Source: CANJQH01 sp031368515
GTDB lineage: Bacteria > Chloroflexota > Anaerolineae > J036 > Brachytrichaceae
NCBI GenBank assembly: GCA_031368515.1
Contig: JANMNW010000484.1
Location: 1-28,336 of the forward strand
DNA: 28,336 bases
Reading direction: 5' to 3'
Shown here piece after piece: positions 23,076 to 28,336 of the stretch. Each line of letters starts with the position of its first letter. Positions within the stretch are counted from its first letter, which is position 1. The position numbers were made by a program, and so were the translations under genes. Below the pieces are notes generated by a model. The model was not told the DNA's origin. It did not search any database and was given only the letters and a program-made list of their open reading frames with translations.

Positions 23076-25205
23076 TTAAATGGCCGTCTTCGCCAACTTT
23101 CTGGCTGCGTCGACGATGTTGCTGCTTTGAGGTGTGGCGGCTTTTTCAAGATCGCGGTTGTAGGGCATCGGCACATCCGCGCCGCCAAGCCGCACGATGG
23201 GCGCTTCAAGATACGCAAATGCCTCGCTCTGGGCGATGGCTGCGGCGATCTCCGCGCCATAGCCGCCCACCAGCGGCGCCTCATGCGCGATCAGGAGCCG
23301 CCCGGTTTTTTTGACCGAAGCCACGATCGTCGGCAGATCGTATGGCTTTAAGGTGCGCAGGTCAATCACTTCGGCGTTGATGCCCTCGGCCTCGAGGGTT
23401 GCGGCGGCTTCAAGCGCGCGCGGCACCATGATGCTCGCGCCGACAATCGTCAGGTGCGCGCCCGGCCGGCAGATGGCCGCTTTGCCGATCGGCACGATGT
23501 ACGGCCGCTCGGGCACCGGTCCTTTGGCTTTGTAGATCAGCTTGTTCTCAACAAATATGATCGGGTTTTGATCCGCAACCGACGCCATCAGCAATCCCTT
23601 GAGATCGTAGGGTGTGCTGGGCGCCACAACTTTGAGGCCGGGAACATTGACAAACCATGATTCCAAGCTCTGACTATGCTGCGCGGCCGCGCCTGTGCCG
23701 CTGCCTGCCGGCAGGCGCATGACGAAGTTGCAGACCGTGCGGCCGCCAAACATGTAGCGCACTTTGGCCGCCTGCAGCACCAGCTGCTCCATCGCCATCG
23801 TCACAAAATCCTGAAACTGCATTTCGGCGATCGGTTTTGATCCAGTCATGCCTGCGCCAAAGGCCACGCCGGCGATGCTGTTTTCACTGATCGGCGTGTC
23901 GCGAATGCGCTCCGGGCCAAAGCGTTCAAACAAGCCCAACGTCACGCCGAATGCGCCGCCGTATTTGCCGATGTCTTCGCCCATCATGAAGACGGTCGGA
24001 TCGGCCTCCAGCATTTGCGTCATCGCCTCTCGCAGCGCCTCGCTGCCTGTCAACTCGCGCGCGCCAGGCGCTGGCTCGCTGCCGGCGTTGTCGCGATACG
24101 TGCGGCTGAACCAGGCGGGCAGGGCGCTCGGCGCGGGAGTGCGCGAATTGACCGGGTCCAGCATCAGTCCGCGCATGGCGCGGTCGGTGGCGTTGGAGGC
24201 ATCTTCAAAATATACGTCATCCAGCAATGCGTTGGGATCCGGGTCGGGCGACGCATCGGCAAAGGCGATGGCTTCCTCGATGGAAGCGGCGGCGCGCTGC
24301 TCGATCTGCGCGGCGCCGTCGACGCTGAGCATGCCGCATTCGATGAGATGCTGTTCAAAGCGCACGATGCAATCGCGGTCCTGCCAGGCTTTCACTTCGT
24401 CTTTGGTGCGATACACCTGCTTGTCGCTTTTGCTGTGGCCCTTGTAGCGGTATGTCAGCGCCTCTATCAGCGACGGCCCGTCACCGCGCCGCGCGCGGTC
24501 GACGGCGGCTTTGACGGCGTCATGCACGTCGAGCACATCCATGCCGTCGACGCGCACGCCTGGCATCGCATAGGACGCGGCGCGCTCGGCCACTTGCACC
24601 GGGATGGAGAGTCTGGCCGGCATGCTCATGGCATATTGATTGTTCTCACACACAAATACAACGGGCAGCTTCCAGATGGACGCCATGTTGAGCGTCTCGT
24701 GAAAGTTGCCGTTGTTTGAGGCGCCGTCGCCGAAGAAGCACAGCACCACGCGATCGGTCTTGAGCAGGCTGCTGCTGAGCGCGGCGCCGACGGCGCTGGC
24801 CATGCCGCCCGAGACGATGCCGTTGGCGCCGAGATTTCCCAGTTCCACATCGGCCATATGCATGCTGCCGCCGCGGCCGCGGCAGACGCCGGTCTCTTTG
24901 GCCAGCAGCTCGGCCATCATGCGTTTGACGTCTTGTCCTTTGGCGACTGCATGCCCGTGGCCGCGATGCGTGCTGGTGACTTGATCGCGCGCTTCGGTTG
25001 CGGCGATGGCGCCCACTGCGGTCGCTTCCTCGCCGATGTACAAGTGCATCGTGCCGTGAACTTTTCCGGCAAAGTACTGTTGTTCAGCCGCTTCTTCAAA
25101 CGCGCGAATCAGGCGCATCTGATACAGCATGTCCAGCTGCCGTTCACGCGAAAGGGCGTGCGGTGAACCTAAATCGTCGTTGGCAGATCGGGTCATCAAT
25201 GACAT
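23076..25205 (-). CDS. Fused alpha/beta E1, thiamine-diphosphate dehydrogenase
   Basis: 709 aa. One chain contains both halves of the heterotetrameric E1 that decarboxylates pyruvate, acetoin or branched 2-oxoacids and reductively acylates E2. Alpha part (about 18-345): TSTHRGHGHAVAKG (77-90), RGRGGSMHM (109-117) and the ThDP motif GDGASNNGNFHE...NN (159-189), plus the phosphorylation-loop-like YRYKGHSKSD. Beta part (about 384-709): TVFMMGEDIGKYGGAFG, Glu441 in ISENSIAG activating ThDP, QFQDF and HSQSLE (510-515). A 40-residue linker joins them. Upstream is GATAAT (25232-25237), 26 bases before ATG 25205; ATG 25196 is an alternative start. The closest style is PDH/acetoin dehydrogenase, and the neighbouring alcohol dehydrogenase tips it to acetoin, with low confidence. 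Confidence 0.92.
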   Translation of the reverse strand: MSLMTRSANDDLGSPHALSRERQLDMLYQMRLIRAFEEAAEQQYFAGKVHGTMHLYIGEEATAVGAIAATEARDQVTSTHRGHGHAVAKGQDVKRMMAELLAKETGVCRGRGGSMHMADVELGNLGANGIVSGGMASAVGAALSSSLLKTDRVVLCFFGDGASNNGNFHETLNMASIWKLPVVFVCENNQYAMSMPARLSIPVQVAERAASYAMPGVRVDGMDVLDVHDAVKAAVDRARRGDGPSLIEALTYRYKGHSKSDKQVYRTKDEVKAWQDRDCIVRFEQHLIECGMLSVDGAAQIEQRAAASIEEAIAFADASPDPDPNALLDDVYFEDASNATDRAMRGLMLDPVNSRTPAPSALPAWFSRTYRDNAGSEPAPGARELTGSEALREAMTQMLEADPTVFMMGEDIGKYGGAFGVTLGLFERFGPERIRDTPISENSIAGVAFGAGMTGSKPIAEMQFQDFVTMAMEQLVLQAAKVRYMFGGRTVCNFVMRLPAGSGTGAAAQHSQSLESWFVNVPGLKVVAPSTPYDLKGLLMASVADQNPIIFVENKLIYKAKGPVPERPYIVPIGKAAICRPGAHLTIVGASIMVPRALEAAATLEAEGINAEVIDLRTLKPYDLPTIVASVKKTGRLLIAHEAPLVGGYGAEIAAAIAQSEAFAYLEAPIVRLGGADVPMPYNRDLEKAATPQSSNIVDAARKLAKTAI

Positions 25206-25527
25206 AGCGTGTTTTGGTGAATGCGAGTGTGATTATCCTCAATGCGCTGAAAATCGCCGGCATGGCACGGTGGCAGTATGTGCTTTTAACCGTAGTCGTT
25301 TGCGGCATCGGGCCTAGTGGTCGCAACGGCGATATCACGATATAGTTTTCCCGATATTTTGATTGCGTCAAGACGTTGCAAAGGTCGAAAACAATGTAGC
25401 ATTTCTGAGGGGAAAAAATTTATGCACACGTGAAATGCGGCCAAATCTGGCACTCGAGCGCTTAGATTTCTTCGCGGAATACGCACAAGTTATTAGTGCA
25501 TTTTTTGGAAATTGTTGTATAGTTCCG
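25206..25527. other. AT-richer intergenic region between E1 and the MOSC leader
   Basis: The gap from 25206 to the MOSC gene is the only one above 300 bases and is clearly less GC-rich than its surroundings. The left part carries GATAAT on the minus strand (25232-25237), a candidate E1 promoter. CGATAT occurs three times (25330, 25338 and 25352). A TATAGT lies at 25341-25346. A tiny frame MHT (ATG about 25422) follows a GAGGGG site. I see no convincing longer gene on either strand. Confidence 0.5.
25518..25523 (+). promoter_or_regulatory. -10 box TATAGT of the MOSC leader
   Basis: TATAGT in the context TTGTATAGTTCC predicts a start near 25529-25531, just at the 5' strand of the P1 stem described in the next entry. 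No -35 at ideal spacing is obvious. Confidence 0.45.
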
Positions 25528-25627
25528 AACGCGCGAGGATTACCAATGGTGACTGGCAGGAACTTTGGAAGTCTTAGCGCGTTAACCCCCCTGAGCCCCA
25601 CTCTGAACAAGGGTGGGGTGTTTTTTT
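25528..25627 (+). ncRNA. Candidate structured leader RNA upstream of the MOSC gene
   Basis: AACGCGC (25528-25534) pairs perfectly with GCGCGTT (25577-25583), closing a 42-base internal region that holds smaller complementary stretches (ACCA/TGGT and GACT/AGTC). An intrinsic terminator follows directly (25596-25627). The start of the stem coincides with the predicted transcription start. The structure could be a ligand-binding or attenuator leader, or a short independent RNA of about 100 bases. It matches no riboswitch class I can recognise. Confidence 0.45.
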
Positions 25628-25647
25628 GCTTTGCACCCGCGCCATGA
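25546..25647 (+). CDS. Possible 33-residue leader peptide overlapping the MOSC start
   Basis: ATG 25546 follows GAGG (25535-25538) with 7 bases of spacing. It encodes 33 residues, starting MVTGRNFGSLSALTPL, and runs through the terminator hairpin. Its TGA (25645-25647) overlaps the MOSC ATG as ATGA. The Shine-Dalgarno site and overlap favour a real leader peptide. The composition and passage through a terminator favour chance. A ribosome on it would melt the terminator stem, so it could couple translation to readthrough. The same frame is open upstream to TTG 25363, without a ribosome site. Confidence 0.35.
   Translation: MVTGRNFGSLSALTPLSPTLNKGGVFFCFAPAP
25596..25627 (+). terminator. Strong intrinsic terminator before the MOSC gene
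   Basis: CCCCACTCT (25596-25604), loop GAACA, AGGGTGGGG (25610-25618): a 9-bp stem with one T-G wobble, then TG and seven T (25621-25627). Only 16 bases separate it from ATG 25644, leaving no room for another promoter. The region just 3' (CACCC, 25634-25638) can pair with GGGTG (25616-25620) as a rival stem. Confidence 0.85.
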
Positions 25648-26183
25648 ACGAGCTGCACGGGGTGATAAGCGCGGTGCTGGTTGCTTCCCGCCGGTCGACA
25701 TTGGCTTCCGACCGACGTTCAGCTATTGCGCTCGAATTTGAGGGGATTGAGGGCGATAAACACGCCGGCTTTACGCGCGCGGCTGATGCGCGCGTGCCGC
25801 ACTATCCGCGTGGCGCGCTCATCCGCAACGAGCGTCAGGTGTCAATCGTTTCTGAAGAGGAACTTGCGCAAATTGCGGCGGCGCTATCGCTTGACCGGGT
25901 GTTGCCCGAATGGCTGGGCGCGAACCTGTCTGTCTCGAGCATTGAAGCGTTGACGCTCTTGCCGCCCGCCACGCGCATGCACTTTCCAAGCGGCGCAGCT
26001 TTGGTTGTGACGGCCGAAAACATGCCCTGCGCCGGACCGGGCCGCGTGCTCGCAGAGGAATTCAAACGGCCGGAGCTGCGTTCGCAATTTGCCAAGGCCG
26101 CCCTCCACTTGCGCGGCCTGTTGGCCGTGGTCGAGCGGCCCGGTCGCATTGTCGCGGGCGACGCCGTCACGATTTCGCGCTAG
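25644..26183 (+). CDS. MOSC-domain protein
   Basis: 179 aa. MOSC (molybdenum cofactor sulfurase C-terminal) domains are all-beta proteins thought to bind or deliver sulfur or molybdenum cofactor through a conserved Cys; YiiM, for example, acts with molybdenum cofactor on N-hydroxylated bases. Signatures: VISAVLVAS at the N-terminus, FEGIEGDKHAG (32-42), ERQVSIVS (63-70), LGANLSVSS (91-99) and Cys129 in NMPCAGPG. No cysteine-desulfurase or radical domain is fused. The ATG 25644 is fixed by the N-terminal family match. No Shine-Dalgarno site precedes it, but a short upstream frame ends in an ATGA overlap and a terminator stands 16 bases upstream, so expression appears to depend on readthrough. 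It is convergent with the serine hydrolase gene, 6 bases apart. Confidence 0.85.
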   Translation: MNELHGVISAVLVASRRSTLASDRRSAIALEFEGIEGDKHAGFTRAADARVPHYPRGALIRNERQVSIVSEEELAQIAAALSLDRVLPEWLGANLSVSSIEALTLLPPATRMHFPSGAALVVTAENMPCAGPGRVLAEEFKRPELRSQFAKAALHLRGLLAVVERPGRIVAGDAVTISR

Positions 26184-26189
26184 CACGGC

Positions 26190-27578
26190 CTAGGCGACTT
26201 TGCGATGCAGCCGGCCGCCCCAGCGCAGCCATTCGATGTTGCCGCGCGCATTCCTCATAAACTCGCCGCGCGCACCCAGCACGCCGTCGCTTTTTGCAAA
26301 CGCGCGGTCGCGCGCGTAGAGCGCAATCTCAACCGGCGCATCCACGGGGTCGCCATGCACCGGCGAGGTGGGCGTGGGAAAGCGGCCCAGGTTGGTCGTC
26401 TGCAGCATGAGCTTTCCGTTTTCCACGCGCAGGTGGCGTTCTGTGAGATGCGCCACATAATGCCCGGCGAAGTGTTTGAGCTTGGCGGCTGGTGTCTTTA
26501 TCGGGCGCACGGTGTCAAGCGTAAGCGCCAGAAATGATTGAAGCGCCTGTAAGCTGATCGGGTCGTAGAGCGACGGGCCGTCATCGGAGTTGGTGAGGAT
26601 GATAATGGCAAACCTCCGTGCCGGGACAATCCGCAAGTGCGCGGTAAAGCCATTGGTCGCGCCGCCGTGTTGCATGAAAATAGTCTTACCTGACAGGTTA
26701 GGATTTTCTAAGCTTTCGAGCGCGCCCAGCCACCATGTCAGCCCCATGTCATACCGACCGGTGGCAGGCACCTGAGCGCTGCGCATCGCGCGCGCCGACT
26801 TGCGGCTCAAAACCGGCCCGCCGCCGCCGATATGGCATTCGGCATATCGCAACATGTCGATCACGCAGGTGTTCACCCCGCCCGCGGGATGACTCGCCCT
26901 GCCGATTTCCCACGGCCGTGCGGTCGTCACATGTCCGCCAATCAGGTTGTGGCCCAGCGCGAATCGACGCGTCATCACCTCGGTCGGAAAGAAAAACGAG
27001 TCGCTCATTCCGAGCGGCTCGAACACGCGCGTGCGCACGATGTCTTCAAACGATTGCCCGGTCGCCGCCTGCATCGCCAGCGCCGCCGCCGCAAAACCGA
27101 TGTTATTGTATGACCAGTGCGCGCCGAGCGGCGTCCACTGCGGCAATGCCGCCAGCTCGGTCACGATCCTGACGATGGCGTCCTCGCCATAGCCGAAATC
27201 GTTGAAGTGATCGCCCAGCCAACCGCCGGTGTGCGTCAACAAATGCCGCAGCGTAACTGCGGCCGCCGCGGCTTGATCACGCAGGGTGAATGCCGGCACA
27301 TAGCGCCGAATGGGGGCGTCCAAATCAAGAGCGCCTTCGTCAACCAGCCGCATCACCGCGGTGCCGAGCACGGTTTTGGAGATCGAACCGCATTGAAAGA
27401 GCGTTTCCGGCGTGACGGGCAGCGGATGCTCCAGGCTGGTCACACCGAAGCCGGCGTAATGCGCCGCCCCATCGTGCAGAATGCCCAGCGCCGCGCCGGG
27501 GATGCGTCGCTCGCGCATGCGCGTGTCGAACGCCGCGCAAAGATCAGCAAAGCGTTCGTTGGAGCGTGATTGTGTCAT
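26190..27578 (-). CDS. Serine hydrolase, beta-lactamase class C/DD-peptidase fold
   Basis: 462 aa. Family members include class C beta-lactamases, DD-peptidases and esterases; the substrate here is unknown. The nucleophile is Ser65 with Lys68 in CGSISKTV (SxxK), the second motif is Tyr157-Asn-Asn159 in HWSYNNIGF, and the third is HGGATNG (304-310). RHLLTHTGG (111-119) is the usual adjacent segment. A C-terminal lipocalin-like beta domain covers about 360-462. There is no signal peptide, so it is probably cytoplasmic or exported by another route. ATG 27578 lies 6 bases behind CATAAT, and the earlier in-frame ATG at 27593 sits across that box and is rejected. The gene converges on the MOSC gene and follows a long inverted repeat. 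Confidence 0.88.
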   Translation of the reverse strand: MTQSRSNERFADLCAAFDTRMRERRIPGAALGILHDGAAHYAGFGVTSLEHPLPVTPETLFQCGSISKTVLGTAVMRLVDEGALDLDAPIRRYVPAFTLRDQAAAAAVTLRHLLTHTGGWLGDHFNDFGYGEDAIVRIVTELAALPQWTPLGAHWSYNNIGFAAAALAMQAATGQSFEDIVRTRVFEPLGMSDSFFFPTEVMTRRFALGHNLIGGHVTTARPWEIGRASHPAGGVNTCVIDMLRYAECHIGGGGPVLSRKSARAMRSAQVPATGRYDMGLTWWLGALESLENPNLSGKTIFMQHGGATNGFTAHLRIVPARRFAIIILTNSDDGPSLYDPISLQALQSFLALTLDTVRPIKTPAAKLKHFAGHYVAHLTERHLRVENGKLMLQTTNLGRFPTPTSPVHGDPVDAPVEIALYARDRAFAKSDGVLGARGEFMRNARGNIEWLRWGGRLHRKVA

Positions 27579-27584
27579 GCGGGA

Positions 27585-27590
27585 ATTATG
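27585..27590 (-). promoter_or_regulatory. -10 box CATAAT of the serine hydrolase gene
   Basis: On the minus strand CATAAT ends 6 bases before ATG 27578, giving a leaderless transcript. Its -35 zone (around 27608-27613) lies inside the long inverted repeat described next, so the palindrome could act as an operator. Confidence 0.5.
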
Positions 27591-27602
27591 CAAGAACGTG
27601 CA

Positions 27603-27657
27603 GAAGGTGCTTGAAGGTGCTTAACCTTCAGCACTTACAGCACTTTCAAGCACCTTC
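27603..27657. repeat. Long inverted repeat between serine hydrolase and SGNH genes
   Basis: Arm GAAGGTGCTTGAAGGTGCT (27603-27621) pairs at 18 of 19 positions with 27639-27657 across a 17-base loop. The left arm is itself a tandem duplication of GAAGGTGCTT, and AGCACTT recurs in the right half. No T-tract follows on either strand, so it is a hairpin or operator rather than a simple terminator. Confidence 0.8.
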
Positions 27658-27670
27658 CATAATCACCGCA

Positions 27671-28336
27671 TCACCGCGTCAACACATTTTGCCGCAACGC
27701 GTCGAGCATCTGCAGAGTCAATAAGTTTCGCAGGCGGCAACCGCCCAGCGGGCCAACCGCAAAGTCAAGGTTATAGGCCGGGCCGACGTCCGACAGGTGA
27801 ATGCCATCCGGCTGCACGCCATAGTTGGGCAGGGTCATGGCCCATTCGCGCAGTTCGATCAACGGCACGCCATGCAGCGCCGCCGTGGCGCGCACGATGG
27901 CGTTGAACTGCTGCGCCGACTGAAACTTTTCGTTGCCGGGGTCGTTGGGAAATGTGGTCAGCACCGGTATGACGCCGGAGGCGATGACGCGCTCGACCAG
28001 CTGATTGAAATTTCGCCTATATGTTTCGGCGTCGTAGATTTGCACGTCTTCCGGGCCGAGCAGCACGATCGCCACGCCTGGTTTGTTCACGCGGAACTCG
28101 CAGGCGATCGGCGTTTCGTTGGGCTGACAGTGGCCGGCTTTGTCCGTCCAAACCGTCCACGACGGATCCAGCGCCGCCGCCGCGTTGAAGGCGAGCGTGG
28201 CCGATTTGCTCTGCGCCACAAACGAATTAGGCGTGCCTTCGCGTGGCGAGAACGAAAAATAGTCGATGGTCGCCTGCAAGCCTTGATAGGGCCCCAGATC
28301 GTATTCCCCTTTCCCGAAACCGCGCACGAACGGCTG
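27671..28336 (-). CDS. SGNH/GDSL-like hydrolase, 5' end outside the window
   Basis: At least 221 residues are visible and the reading frame is open to the right edge, so the N-terminus (with the GDS serine block) is missing. The remaining blocks of the SGNH fold are VNKPGVAIVLLGPEDV (block III, with the usual Gly-x-Asn-Asp changed to Gly-Pro-Glu-Asp), VIPVLTTFP, then LIELREWAMTLPNYG and DGIHLSDVG with the Asp-x-x-His pair of block V. It probably hydrolyses an ester on a lipid, glycan or peptidoglycan acetyl group. The Asn-to-Glu change in block III is notable because that Asn normally helps form the oxyanion hole. The GTG at 28327 is only an internal codon. Confidence 0.75.
   Translation of the reverse strand, partial: QPFVRGFGKGEYDLGPYQGLQATIDYFSFSPREGTPNSFVAQSKSATLAFNAAAALDPSWTVWTDKAGHCQPNETPIACEFRVNKPGVAIVLLGPEDVQIYDAETYRRNFNQLVERVIASGVIPVLTTFPNDPGNEKFQSAQQFNAIVRATAALHGVPLIELREWAMTLPNYGVQPDGIHLSDVGPAYNLDFAVGPLGGCRLRNLLTLQMLDALRQNVLTR

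Noticed and set aside
1..28336. Prophage, insertion sequence or integron
   Set aside because: The only recombinase is a solitary Xer-type gene. No transposase, phage structural gene, target-site duplication or tRNA attachment site is seen.

Overview
GC-rich bacterial chromosome segment, 21 protein-coding loci (one interrupted by a nonsense codon, one running off the right edge), with no rRNA, tRNA, CRISPR array or insertion sequence that I can recognise. Gene style and content (long Thr/Pro/Ala linkers, a 7TM-GAF sensor without a kinase, ComEC plus a single tyrosine recombinase, fused E1, many starts sitting directly behind a TAnnnT box) suggest a member of the Chloroflexota, perhaps Anaerolineae. 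That placement is inference from protein style, not from a marker gene.

Layout. 43-870 (-) is an AIM24/TIGR00266 protein, divergent from a ComEC/Rec2-like channel protein (1037-3328) whose C-terminal metallo-beta-lactamase-like part has lost its metal motif. A Xer-type recombinase (3517-4422) lies between two intergenic copies of a 30-bp repeat. Next come a membrane PH-domain protein and purine nucleoside phosphorylase (overlapping), a TM-anchored low-complexity protein, a GNAT acetyltransferase and a 7TM-GAF protein with a helical C-terminus. A ThuA-like gene (9668-10345) carries an in-frame TAA at codon 28 and converges on xylulokinase (11884-10355). A SAM methyltransferase and a GT1 glycosyltransferase overlap (12012-14139) and converge on an MFS exporter (15298-14087).

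The most distinctive block is 15317-20410: a small membrane protein, then GTP cyclohydrolase II, a stand-alone RibD-C-type reductase, a zinc-less BchC-like dehydrogenase, an extended SDR, a divergent 6-pyruvoyl-tetrahydropterin-synthase homologue and a GT4 glycosyltransferase. The six enzyme genes are almost all joined by 4-base ATGA overlaps. The set looks like a pathway from GTP to a modified, probably glycosylated, pteridine or pyrimidine product. The product is not known to me.

The minus-strand block 25205-20577 encodes a fused alpha/beta 2-oxoacid or acetoin dehydrogenase E1, its E2 with two E3-binding domains, and a zinc alcohol dehydrogenase. This fits acetoin/2,3-butanediol or branched 2-oxoacid metabolism. 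A 438-base AT-richer gap follows. It ends in a promoter, a structured leader with a short reading frame and a strong intrinsic terminator placed 16 bases before a MOSC-domain gene, which suggests cis-regulation by conditional termination. The right end holds a serine hydrolase of the beta-lactamase/transpeptidase fold and a truncated SGNH hydrolase.

Regulation. At least seven genes have a -10-like hexamer 6-10 bases before the start codon and no Shine-Dalgarno sequence, so leaderless mRNAs appear common. A few genes (AIM24, comEC, xer, pnp) have clear Shine-Dalgarno sites. One palindromic -10 box (15305-15311) serves two divergent genes at once.
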